Below are positions 22,308 through 32,768 of a DNA stretch of 64,000 bases, one piece after another; the stretch's first letter is position 1, and each line of letters starts with the position of its first letter. Under the pieces are notes generated by a model. It searched no databases and was not told the origin of the DNA. It saw only the letters and a list, made by a program, of their open reading frames with translations. Source of the stretch: Dichetophora obliterata (Eukaryota; Arthropoda; Insecta; Diptera; Sciomyzidae); NCBI GenBank assembly GCA_963920525.1, contig OY986440.1, forward strand, positions 15,471,379 to 15,535,378, in the 5' to 3' direction. A program made the translations under genes and the position numbers.

Positions 22308-22937
22308 TAAGTCTGCGGACAGAGTAAACGCTGATGCGAGCAGGCAGGCAGGCAGGCGCAGGCAGGCAGGCGCAGGCAGGTACCTGCTCAGTAAATAAGC
22401 AGAGTGAATGCGAGCAGATCAGATTAGATCAGTGCAAGAATAAGTTTGTTATTTATTTTTTTTTTCGTACACCTTATCTATTTTTCATGTTCCGCTTATG
22501 GCAAAACAAACACAAATAAATGCAAAAACAATAATATACAAACAACAACATAAATCTCTATCAACGTCGACCAAAAACAAACCCTCTCACACTCCCAAAA
22601 ACGTGTGCGCGGTCGTTGCTGTTGTTAGCATGTTTGATTCGTTCAACGCTTTGTTATTGTTGTTGCATGTTTTTTTTTGTAGTAGTTCTTGTATTCTAAA
22701 GAAAAAAAACGCAGTTTTTTTGAAACATTACAAAAAACAACTCAAAGAAAACAAAATACCAGGCTGGCGCAGGTTTCTCGCAACAACTTGATTTGATCTG
22801 ATCTGATCTGTCTGCTTCCACTCTGCACACTTCGGCAGGTTTATATGAAATTGTATGAAGCGAGTTTTCTCGCACTGGGACAAGTAAGCAAACCTGCCTG
22901 CCTGCCTGCTTCAGCGGTTACTCTGTCCGCAGACTTA
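22308..22937. mobile_element. 626-bp TIR element inserted in the LINE, TA target duplication
   Basis: The element is 22310-22935, flanked by TA on both sides. Its ends are AGTCTGCGGACAGAGTAAAC and (reverse complement) AGTCTGCGGACAGAGTAACC, followed by CGCTGA and CAGG microsatellites on both arms. The interior is non-coding. TA duplication suits Tc1/mariner-like transposition, though the family is unassigned. Confidence 0.88.
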
Positions 22938-23322
22938 CACTTCGTTGGCGCTGGTTTACCAGACGAGTGATATGCTTTGAGAAGATGGGCCGAGAGAATC
23001 TTCAGGGACCTCTCAAAGCCCTCTTCCGTATTAATTTGGTAACTTGGAGGTAACTAGGTCACAATGATGCTTCTGAAACGGTTCCAGTTAGTATTTCTGG
23101 GGTCCCTGAAGATCTTTTGAGCTAGAGTTAAGTTAAATCTTATACTGAATTTAATATATTTGTCTTCAGTGAAGGAGGGCTATTCTATTACCCTCCAATC
23201 TGTGACCAGTGTTGGTGTCAGAGGATAGTGGTAGATCTAGCACATTCGAGGAGGTGTGGGGCCTACATACGTTGGTTCCTCGCCTATGTTAGCTACACTT
23301 AAGTTATGTTGTAAAATAAAGT

Positions 23323-23640
23323 TTAGTAGGACTCACCTCGTTCGTTGATATCTGGGCTACCCCACACTGAGTGAAGTGAATTGGCATCTGATCCGATGAC
23401 AACTGCATGCTTCCTTTCGCCGGCTATGACTGCTAACCTATGAAGCTCGTCTGGTGGTGTGTTGTTGTCGTGCGCCATATAGCAGGAGGCGACTAGGATC
23501 GGTTCATCCCCAATTGAAATATTTATGCGTTGCTTATGGCGCAGCATAGAAATCTTACTTGTGTGTTTGCTTGCTTGTGTTAGAATGCTGCTCACTGCTC
23601 TAAGCTGAGTTTGAGTCGGTGCATCAGCGCAGAATATTTT
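23323..23640 (-). pseudogene. LINE endonuclease fragment
   Basis: The translation includes PILVASCYMAHDNNTPPDEL and HAVVIGSDANSLHSVWGS. The G(S)DANSLH-W box is the exonuclease-endonuclease-phosphatase motif of RNase H-type LINEs (Asp and Asn of the catalytic centre, His of the substrate site). Only the middle of the domain is in frame. Confidence 0.85.
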
Positions 23641-23680
23641 ACTGCGTTAGCCATGTCTATTATCTATGTTACTTTTAAAT

Positions 23681-25012
23681 GCTACATACAGGGGCATCCG
23701 CAGTATTTTCTCTAGGGGGTAGGGAAGGCAAAGGTCAATATAAAATAAAATTTATAATAATTTAAGTTACTTTAGAATTTTAACTTTACGAATGTTTAAC
23801 AATGCTAGTAAATAAAAATTATTTGATGAATTTTGTATTTTGAGTAAATTTCGTGCTTATTTCAATACAATTCTTGAATCAAATTCTTTTTCTTTCTTAC
23901 TTAACCATGCTTTTTTTCTTGGATTCTTACTATATCAAGCTACCAATGAGTCGAAATTATCTTGTTTTCTTATACACTGTTGTATGCTTTAAACTTTTCG
24001 GTTAGGATATCTCGTAATCCTCGATAGAGTAATTTTGTATTTTAAATATTAGTAAGTAAGAAAAGTTTGTTTGTGTTAGTTGTAGCTTTTTTATTTTTGA
24101 AGCTCTGAATTTTTAATACAGACACATATATGGCCAACCCGCGCACCTTTTCCTTATTACTGGTAATCTAATATTTCTGAAATATTTTAAGAGCTTTAAA
24201 ATTTGAAATAAAAAATTTTTATAATACTTGCCGTGCAGTTCAGAGACGTTTATAACGTTTTTTTATGTGTAAAAGTTTATAGCACGGTGGTTAAAGCAAG
24301 TTTCAGTTTAATTTTATAGAAAGTTTTATATTTATTTTGTGCAATATATCAGTGTTTCAAACAGTTAAACTCTTGAATACTAGTCATCATCATAATAGTC
24401 AAATCATTGTCAAACTGACGAAGTGAATTATAAAAATTTATACAAACTAAATATTTATCGTTTTATTAATTTATAAAGTTGAAAGTGCTAGTAAAATAAG
24501 CTTGTTTATTTTAAACATTCGAATTTATAAAGTGAAAAGTTATAATTTTCAGAGAAAAAATAATAATTATTATGTGAAAAAAAATTTGCAATTTTTATTC
24601 TTTTCATTTTTTGAGTAAGCATTTAAAGTAACTGTGAAGATTTCCTATGCATGTTGCTTTATATAAAAAAATATATATAAAAAAAATCGATAAACTAGTT
24701 TTTTAAAAAAAACCCATCCGATTACTGCAATATCATCATATCTAAAGTCTTAGAAAATTTATTAATACTTTTTCAAAAGAAAATTTCTGTTTTACTCATA
24801 TTTTTGTAAATACTTTTATCACAAGGAATATCTTTAATATGTATATAAATTAAGGTTATTGGAATGCAGCCCAATCAATAAAATTATTATATGTTTATAA
24901 TTTTTTTTTAATTTTTATCTTAATTTTTTTTTACGGTAAAATTGCTTTTTGCTGAAAAAAGTGGGGACAAATTCTCCTCTCGGCACACCTTTCGGACGGC
25001 CATGGCTACAAA
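23681..25012. mobile_element. hAT-type non-autonomous element, 1.3 kb
   Basis: Direct repeats GCTACATA (23681-23688) and GCTACAAA (25005-25012) match at 7 of 8 bases. Ends are CAGGGGCATCCGCAG and (reverse complement) CATGGCCGTCCGAAAG, with G-rich subterminal stretches. These ends resemble the 57253-59491 element. No transposase frame is left. Confidence 0.8.
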
Positions 25013-25506
25013 TATAACTATTAGGGCAATCCTGCTGACGTAGTAGGCCATATCGTCGCTCGTATGACTAACTGACGGAACTAACATTTTTTGCAAGATT
25101 GAGATAAAGATGCCAATATATTTCTTTAGTCATACACATCATGTCTGAAAATATTATAACTATAATAAATAACACCGTTAATCTAAAAAATGTAAATAGC
25201 TTTGAGTCGCATTAACCCAATCGTCTCCAAGTAGCGTAAGTGCCGCGATCATGGTTTTATCTACAGTTACGCTCCTTTCATACTCTTAAATTTCTCTTAA
25301 CTTCCATACGAAATGCAACGGGAATAAAATAGAGAATAAGTGATACATTTTAGAAATTATTTCTTTACTGCTAAAATAGCGTTTAGTGGTCCATTATATT
25401 TTAAGTAAGTGGTTAGTTGGTTAAATTTAATTTTGTTCTTGAAAAAATCTTATTATTCTTAACGAAATTTTTACGAATTTATTTCAATGTTAAAACATAG
25501 GTAAGC

Positions 25507-27769
25507 ATGAGTGAAAAGCGGTTTAAACTTCCATCATCATGGAGCTCTTCAGACGATGAACCATTACAAAGAAAAAATATTTTCGCTCATCATTAACACA
25601 AGACGGTGAACAAGCATTTAAGTGCTCTCTGGACGCAACTGCGCAAATACAATCTTGTGAAGCTTTTAAATGCAGAAGATTAGTATTTAGTTTCTGTTGC
25701 AGATGCAGTTGCTTGATATGTTGGTTGCTAATATTTCTTGTAAAACGCATTCATCAATACTGCTTAAGTCATTGTCAGAAGTCTCGAGAACTACAGAGCC
25801 TACCAGTATGCGACCAGAAGATTATGAAGTGGATGGTACCCGAAGGGAAGTTGTCATAGCAAGAAAAAAAAACATCAATAAAAAGAAGCTTGCGAAAAAA
25901 TTGAAGGAGCACGGAAAAGAATATATGACACAAACTCATAGAAAAACTGTACGAGAACCTACGTTAGGGTTAACTTGCAATTTAGAAAACAGTAAAAAAG
26001 CAAACCGAAACTGCAATGATTTTTTTCACCAAACTCGAAAGCAAATATTTAATGATTTTTTGGCGATGGGGTCACTACAAAGTCAACGGGAATACATTTC
26101 CCGGTTTGTTAAGAAACATGAGACAGAGCGCAAACCAGTCGGAACAGGTTCCAGAAGATTAAGTACTTTCGAATATTATCTTCCATTACAAGGTGCATCT
26201 GTCAAAGTATGCCGCCAATTCTTTTTAAAAACATTAAGGCTATTCCCGATTACGGCCAAATAGCGTGGCATCGTGGCATTTGCAATATATGATGGCAATT
26301 ATTTTCAACACAAAAACAAAATGTATAGATTTGCATTTGCCCGACTGTGTCAAATTTGCAACACTAAAATTGCATTGCATACAGTCGAGCATGGGCAATA
26401 CTTATTTGCCAATCAATCAGCTGTCACATTTTAACCAAACGCCGCTAATAAAGCAAAATTAACAGACTCTGATATGAAACTCACTTTCATAAATAATACA
26501 CTTTGATAAATAATAATGAAAAACACCGCAAATACTGTTCTTGCTGTTTTTTTTTCCTCCAAAACAGCTGTGAGTTTTGTTTGCAACAGTGTTCTAAAAA
26601 GTGTGCTCACAGTTGATGGCAAATATTTGGTAGGGCATACATTTGAAAAGCTATTTGCCCGTAACTGGGAATAGCCCTATTGGATGTTAGAGAACGCACA
26701 GTAAGAACCGTTTGTGCTAAAATTTCTGCGACAGGAATAGTAGAAAATGAAAAACGCAAAGGGCGTACAAAAAAATTAATTGAACGCGATCAACGCATAA
26801 GAACCAAAGTTGATAAACATATCGCCAGATTTCCAAGAGTTGAATCCCACTATTGCCGCCAAAATACAACTCGCAAATACTTACATAGTGATCTCACTCT
26901 GCGAAAGATGTATACTTTTAAATGAAGTCATGATAGTGAAAAACCTAGTTTTTCAACATATCGAAAGGTATTTAAATCGAAAAATTTGTTTTGCCATTTC
27001 CCCAAAAAAGATCAGTGTAGTCTTTGTATGTCATACAACGAAGGTACAGAGGACACTAGGAATAATTTGAAAGAATGTTTTCCTAGACACATCAATAGAA
27101 GAAAAAAATATGTTTTGTACCATAAGATCAGAATGTAAAAAGTGTTCGAATCAAAACTCAAATATACTATGCTGTTCTTTTAGTTTGCAGCAGGTCATAA
27201 ATTTAACGATTAGTAATGAAAATACTTTGTTTTATAAAAGACGAGTCTCAGTTTACAACTTGAAGATGTACGATATTGTTTCTGGTGATTGTTGTTGTTT
27301 TACATGGCATGAAGGAGTCAGTAAGAGAGGTGCATCAGAAATATCAACTGCACTTTATCTCTTTCTACAAAAATGTAACGAAAAAGGTTTCGAAAAAGTT
27401 TATTTGCTTGCTGACGGTTGTAGTGGCCTCTATTTTAATATATGTAGTAAACAATTCGATAAATATAAGAGAAATAAGCTTACGCATATCAATACATTGC
27501 CACGGTCAAAGTGAAGGGGACTCGGAGCACAGTGCAATCACCTACGCCTTGAGAAAGAGAGGTGATATATATCTTCCCAGTCAATTAATTCCAATTTTCA
27601 GATTGGCAAGAAAAAAAAGCGATATCAAGTAGTCGCACTCCAGTATTCTGACTTCAAGAAATTGTCACTTGGTTTGAATCTTTTAAAAATCCGAAGCGAT
27701 GATACTGGGGAAAAAGTAGATTGGACGAAAATGATGGAATATGCAGACCAGCCATATTCAAACTAACTA
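25507..27769 (+). pseudogene. Transposase-like protein of an uncharacterised arthropod family
   Basis: Blocks in order: MSEKRFKLPSSWSSSDDEPL at 25507; GKEYMTQTHRKTVREPTLG and CRQFFLKTL (about 25915-26235); then after a MITE DVRERTVRTVCAKI and FPRVESHYCRQNTTRKYLHS (26688-26890); a cysteine box HFPKKDQCSLCMSYNEG near 26995; GVSKRGASEISTALYLFLQ and VYLLADGCSG (27310-27425); and GDSEHSAITYALRK (27520-27555). From memory, arthropod transposase-like proteins share the K(E)Y, FFLxTL, FPRVESHYxRxxT, PKKDxCxxC and SDGCxGQNxN blocks. Here the last block ends GCSGLYFN, so the GQN part is lost. The catalytic acid of a DDE/RNase H fold is probably the Asp of LADGC. Multiple frame breaks. Superfamily not assigned. 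Confidence 0.75.
26233..26681. mobile_element. 443-bp MITE inside the transposase, ATT target duplication
   Basis: The element is 26236-26678 with ends AAGGCTATTCCC-GATTACGG and (reverse complement) AGGGCTATTCCC-AGTTACGG, then CAAATAGC on both. ATT flanks both ends (26233-26235, 26679-26681). Removing the element and one ATT rejoins the transposase frame exactly at the FFLKTL-DVRERTV junction, which confirms the boundaries. Confidence 0.93.
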
Positions 27770-28604
27770 TCGATCATTAAAATTAAATCGAAATAATTCA
27801 AAAGCTTCACATAATGTAATTTCTCCACCTAACACTTCACCCCACCATAGATCTCGAAAGATAAATTCAACGACTTAATATCGTTAACAACTGGTAGCAC
27901 TCCTGTAATCAGATTATCTCAGCACGCTGCTTTTTATAGACCACTTTGACACTTGTCTTATTCGTTAATTGAAGAAAAAATTACTTTATTTTCTGTTTTT
28001 AATATTTATTTGAATATTACTTTAATACTGAACTATACATTTGAAAAGGCAAAACAACTGTTTAAAACCTAAAACTATTGCAAAATATATGGTAGTTCTT
28101 TGATTTTTGATAAAAGAATACAAAATGGTTTAACTTTAATTTACTATTTAACTTTTCACGCTTATTTCTTTAAATTAAAACCCACTGACCTCAAATTAAA
28201 ATCCTTGATTTTGTTTTGTCAATGAAGACTGTTAAGAAATAAAATATTAATTAATTTGCGCTTTTATCTAAAATAAAGTTATTTTCAAATAATTACGTGT
28301 CTATTTCTTTCAATTTTTAAACTCAAGTAGAGTCGTATTTGCAAAAACACATAAAAAAATTTCACAAACTGGCGTAGCTTTTTAAACACAAATTAAACAG
28401 ATTATTTAATTATCAATTCTTTATTTCTTACAACCATATTATATATTAAGTATTTAATTACACAAATACAAAAAAGTTTCTTACTGTTCAAGCTCATACG
28501 TCCGTGAAGAAAGAAAACACATCAGTGAAAAGTGAAAAAGTGCTCTTCTGAACAATGATGAAAATTCAGATACGTCAGTTAGTCATACGAGCGACGATAT
28601 GACC

Positions 28605-29681
28605 AACGTGGTTCTTTATACAAATGTTTTTCTATCAACTTGATCTTTGCGCCGCTCATCAATGACACAAGTTGCGCGCTTCGATTGCACCAAATTTTTA
28701 CCAACAAATGCATGCAAAGTAAAAAAAAAAACAACAAACCTCACTCGAAGAAGCTGAAGCTTTAGCTGATTACCCAATTACCTGTGTGTTAAAAAATATT
28801 TGTTTTTGGTTTTGCATGTAAATATTGCTATTAAAATAGAAACAGAAAAAGGTCACAATAAGCAATATATCGTGTTTAATTTTTTATAAATAGGACTGGT
28901 CACTTTAAACTGCGCGCGCTTTAAAGATAACGGCTAATGCTACGTTTACCTACGAGATTAAAACAAACAAGATTAAGAAACCCCCCTTTTGCAATCTACA
29001 CAGCTTACACTAGTGTGAAAGAGATTTATTTTGACATTTCGTTTCTTCGTAAACGTAGTATTTTTTATTGGTGTCAGTTCACACAGGCACATTCAAACAG
29101 GGTCGCATTCGAGTTTATTGTAAAGAAAGGTGTAAACTGTTATTCTTAAATGCATCTTTATTATTATATTTTTTTTTTGCATTTCACACCACCCTTGAGG
29201 TATATGAGGAGAAAGGATTTCATATTTATTATAATTTTTTTTTTATTTTGTGCGATCTCATTTTTTATTTTGGGCTTTAATCGACACACTTCGTGTTTTG
29301 CACTGAATTTTGAAACTTTCGCGAATGTTATCTCCTAAGCCATTAGAGACTGATATTTTATTTATATTTTTTATTTTAAATATATTGATTTCTTATTGAA
29401 ATTCACTTGTCACCAATCACTTTTATATAAATAACAATATTTCTTTTGAAAATTTGTCCTAATTTGAATACACTTACCTATGAAATAAAATCAGCTCATT
29501 GTGAAGATACTGCTGACTTTCACAATTTAATTTTCAGTAGTTGGCGAATGGTTAGCGGTGTTTACTTGTTGGATTTACGATGTGCCAAAAAATGCTTGCT
29601 CAAAATCAGAGATGTACTTCCTCACACAGACACTGTGTGTGAGCTAAACACCGCTTCCTTATCTCTTTATTCTATGGGTTA
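28605..29681. other. No gene; one repeat block shared with 30.3 kb
   Basis: The block at about 29065-29150 (TTGGTGTCAGTTCACACAGG, then GTCGCATTCG and GTAAACTGTT) is similar to 30335-30435 (TTGGTGTTGGTTCACACAT, CCGTATTCGG, CCAAACTGTT). Otherwise nothing was recognised. Confidence 0.45.
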
Positions 29682-29988
29682 GGGCAATGGTATAATTATT
29701 TGAGGTAGCCGTGATAGTTTAGCCAAAAACAGCTAAAGGAGTTATAGTTTGCTGCTGTTGACTAGCTATGTGCTTATTTTTAACTTTTCTTTGATTCATT
29801 AACTTTGTTCGCGAAGTTTATTGGAATGTTTTTAGTTTATTGACTAGCTATGTTTAAGTCGTTGCTTACTTTTTTTACATTTCTTTGATTAATTGCATGA
29901 ATAGCTAATTTTGACAACTACCCATCGCCGCTCGTGAGAAAAAAGCCAGTCTACCCTACTACCTTGTCAAATAATTATACCATGGTTA
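29679..29988. mobile_element. 304-bp TTA-flanked MITE
   Basis: Element 29682-29985 between TTA triplets at 29679-29681 and 29986-29988. Inverted arms: GCAATGGTATAATTATTTGA and (reverse complement) CCATGGTATAATTATTTGA, then AGGTAG-type sequence. TTA duplication and size fit PIF/Harbinger-type MITEs. The right TTA is also the left flank of the next MITE. Confidence 0.8.
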
Positions 29989-30199
29989 GGGCTATGTTAT
30001 GGTGGCGGACAAGGGCACGTTATGAATTGTTGTTGTTTCAATGTAAATTGGAACTGTGAGGGAATGAGCAAGGGAATACTTTTTGACCAAATCATGGGAT
30101 CAAAGCTGGTTGTGCTGTGAAATTATTCACAACATTTGTGTTTTAGCATGAAAACACGTGACCGGGGATCATATGACCACCACCAAAACATAGCCCTTA
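29986..30199. mobile_element. 208-bp TTA-flanked MITE, directly adjoining the previous one
   Basis: Element 29989-30196; TTA at 29986-29988 and 30197-30199. Inverted ends GGGCTATGTTATGGTGGCGG and (reverse complement) GGGCTATGTTTTGGTGGTGG (three mismatches). Non-coding. Confidence 0.88.
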
Positions 30200-30440
30200 T
30201 TGACCTTCAAGAAGCCAGGGGCCGAATTACAGCATCCGTGATCGAGCAAAACTACGAAGGGCACGACGAGACAAGTGCCTATCAAAGAAGTAAAATATAA
30301 GGAAGTAGTGTAATAGCAGAAAAGTGTGATATTTTCTATATTGGTGTTGGTTCACACATATACAGAAAAAATCACACAGGGCCGTATTCGGTTGTATCGT
30401 AAAAGTAGGCCCAAACTGTTCAAGTTTGATCTTATGCATT
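30200..30440. repeat. Dispersed repeat fragment, inverted copy at 34.8 kb
   Basis: CGAATTACAGCATCCGTGAT and AAGAAGTAAAATATAAG at 30222-30305 recur as the reverse complement in 34835-34935, including CGATCACGGATGCTGTAATT. The two copies lie in opposite orientation 4.5 kb apart. No coding potential. Confidence 0.65.
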
Positions 30441-30870
30441 AAAATTTTAGGAACATTTCAAAAATAGCAACAACTCTAATTATTTAAAAAATTTCAGATC
30501 GCTCGCAACTAACTTAGAAGTTATAGGCATCCAACGTTGGAAAAAGTGGACTAAAAATCTAGCTGATTTTTTAAGTTTTCCAACAAAACTGAACTTTATG
30601 GGTATCAAAAGAGATATAATACATTTAATATGCAATCCTTTTTTTTAATTAAAATCGCTACAATGTATTTAGTTGACTCTTTTTAATAGGAGGCTTTCGG
30701 CCGCTGCTTAGGGATTACAATCCTCAGTAAGTCCAACGCAGGCTTAGCTCTCTACAGTACTTCTGGATGTTGTTATCTTTTTAATAATTCTCTTTTTAAT
30801 GGATTGCTTTCGTAAAAGGTAAACCACTAGTTTTTCAGACAAATTCTAATTATAAAAAAAAAAATTATAA

Positions 30871-31413
30871 CATGAATTAAATTGCGAGCTTTAGATCAAG
30901 TAAGTTTTTTAAGAAGGCAACAATAACAACAACTCTGTATAGAGTCAATCACTTAGCTGACAAGACTTTCAAATAGACTTTGAAATAGCCACCTTTCAGT
31001 TAGAACACTAGCTTCTGGCGAAGCAAAACACTCGTTTCATTTCTATGGTGGATTTCGACAAACTGCCGAACACCAATGTATATTGAAATAAATAAAGAAG
31101 CAACTGGAACATATGGCAACCTTGGTAGAGTTGATGGCGGTGATCTACAAATAGCCTACTGCTTTGAAATGTCATATGATTAGCAGCCATACAATTCAAA
31201 ATAATGAACTCCAAAATCTGCGCACTCATATACTTGTTTAAACAGTGAGTTGATCACAGCTTAATCACTCAAAGACTACTGAAGAGGAATATGTAGAGAT
31301 TTCCGAAACAGACGCTCTAGTCAGCTAAGTGATTGACTCTATACAGAGTTGTTGTTGTTGTTGTTGCCTTCTTAAAAAACTTACTTGATCTAAAGGTCGC
31401 AGTTTAATTCATG
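30871..31413. mobile_element. Long-TIR MITE (family C), copy 1, with (GTT)n in the arm
   Basis: Arms of about 95 bp: CATGAATTAAATTGCGAGCT, AGATCAAGTAAGTTTTTTAA, GAAGGCAACAATAACAACAA and CTCTGTATAGAGTCAATCAC, then the reverse complement at 31320-31413. The arms differ by few bases and by the number of GTT/AAC triplets. The interior carries a short retroposed fragment (30984-31096). A partial second copy lies at 45374-45699. Confidence 0.9.
30984..31096 (+). mobile_element. Short retroposed fragment with AAATAAATAAA tail, in MITE C
   Basis: From AATAGCCACCTTTCAGTTAG to GAAATAAATAAA the sequence matches 47094-47213 in reverse orientation, and the similarity stops sharply at both ends. The tail resembles the AATA tails of the CR1-like LINEs here. 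It is therefore probably a 5'-truncated retroelement end inserted in the MITE. Confidence 0.6.
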
Positions 31414-31517
31414 CCCGACTAGAACTTATGGTCCACATTTGGGTTGCAGCGACGTCGTAGCGTTTATTTTTGTGTCAAAATTGACATGATGTTACGTATT
31501 GGTTACGTTACAGAGAC

Positions 31518-32373
31518 CACTATGAGGCTATTCAGACTTGCCTCAAATGAGGCGACTTATGGCCCAGTTAGCCTCGCATAGCACAGCAGCACATGCAACG
31601 CAGATAAGCAGCTAGCACACAGCCAAATAAATGGTGATTATGCAACGCCTAGTCACATAGTCAAAATAAAACAATAAAAACAAGAATACAACGATTTTAT
31701 TTTAATAAATTACACGCACTTGATCAAACAATTTTACAACTTCATATCTGTTTTGCCAAAACGTCAAATACATAGAAGAATACACAGATATTAAAATGAA
31801 ATAGATCTTCCATGTTTATCTATGTAGTCAGAGATGCATTTCTGTTTTTATCTGAGCATTGCCATGCGTTGCCATGTTGTACATAATCAGATGCACACAA
31901 ATCCTATTAAACAGATTTCGATGTGACGCTTGCTAAACCATGCACTGCTATGCTATGCGAGGCTAACTGGACCATTACTTGCCTCATTTTGACATGAGTT
32001 AGCTATCAGGTGTTCACACACAAACTGTTGCCTCACTTTGAGGCTGCATCATTTTGGCGTTTATTGTTTTTTTTTCGTTTGTTTTCTTTTGAATTATTAA
32101 ATGCTCAAGTTTTTACAATTTAAATAATATTAATTTGTGAACAACAATGAATAAACAAAATTAATTTGCGCCAGAATACACTAAAAAGAGCAAAAATTTC
32201 AACATAACAAACTTCACTCCGACGTACGTCAAAATGAGTCGCAAAATTTTTAAAATTTTTAAAATTCTTGCCTCACGTAACATGTCACCTTCCCGCTTTT
32301 CCCTTTGCCTGTAGACGTCAAAATGAGGCAAGTGAGTCGCCTCATTTGAGGCAAGTCTGAACAGCCACTATGA
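31518..32373. mobile_element. 0.84-kb TIR element with 7-8 bp target duplication
   Basis: Element about 31526-32366. Direct repeats (C)ACTATGA flank both ends (31518-31525; 32366-32373). Ends are GGCTATTCAGACTTGCCTCA and (reverse complement) GGCTGTTCAGACTTGCCTCA, then AATGAGGCGACT on both sides; GCCTCATTTTGACG-type motifs recur subterminally. The 8-bp class suggests hAT-like transposition. Contains a nested MITE. Confidence 0.85.
31557..31977. mobile_element. 415-bp TTA-flanked MITE (family D), copy 1, nested
   Basis: Element 31560-31974 between TTA at 31557-31559 and 31975-31977. Ends TGGCCCAGTTAGCCTCGCAT and (reverse complement) TGGTCCAGTTAGCCTCGCAT, followed by AGCA(C/T)AGCAG. It lies within the left end of the 31526-32366 element. 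A degenerate copy is at 40914-41265. Confidence 0.92.
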
Positions 32374-32395
32374 TTCGAAAGTGGTGCAACACCAT

Positions 32396-32768
32396 GGCCG
32401 CATTCAGCGCAGATAACAGTTGGCAACTGTTGTGTAAAAATTCGCTGAATGGTACAAATTTGGTAGCGCTAACTAAAACTGATAAAGTAGCGAACGCCTT
32501 TTAATCGAGCGAACAAATTCTATGCTACATGAACACAACTGTTTGCTTAACTGTCAGATGCTGTTACTGACGCTGTTAAATTCATAAATGCAGAAAGAAC
32601 GCAGCAAATTTAAGCGAGAATCCTTTGCAATTGAATTAAATTTACATAAAAATTAAATTGGATCTAACTTCTGACGTGTAGAGTAGCAACACATTCAGAG
32701 AAAAACATCGTGAACTAAGGTAGCGCTACCATTACAATTCACAACAGTTGTCTGCGCTGAATGCGGCC
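32396..32768. mobile_element. 373-bp MITE
   Basis: Inverted ends GGCCGCATTCAGCGCAGATA and (reverse complement) GGCCGCATTCAGCGCAGACA, then AACAGTTG/AACTGTTG; GGTAGCGCTA also occurs on both arms. Target duplication not resolved. It starts only 22 bp after the flank of the preceding element. Confidence 0.85.

Larger units (their letters stand above)
21375..23640 (-). mobile_element. RNase H-type LINE, 5' part (endonuclease to RT palm), split by a MITE
   Basis: Minus-strand order: endonuclease (23640-23320), EN-RT linker, RT motif with TARVVFLPKADKSSHLYPKD (about 21830-21770) and TPQGVFLSPLLWNL at the very end (21425-21380). It is interrupted at 22308-22937 by a TA-flanked MITE. The RT style (PQGxxLSPLLWNL) matches the LINE at 14010-16200, and together they represent the front and back of one family. 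Frames are heavily broken. Confidence 0.8.
25046..28604 (+). mobile_element. 3.56-kb TIR transposon with broken transposase
   Basis: Terminal inverted repeats of 33 bp: GGCCATATCGTCGCTCGTAT plus GACTAACTGACGG at 25046-25078, and the reverse complement at 28572-28604 with two mismatches. The interior carries a decayed transposase on the plus strand (25507-27769) that is itself split by a MITE. Target duplication was not resolved; ACGT occurs close to both ends but not at symmetric positions. Confidence 0.9.
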
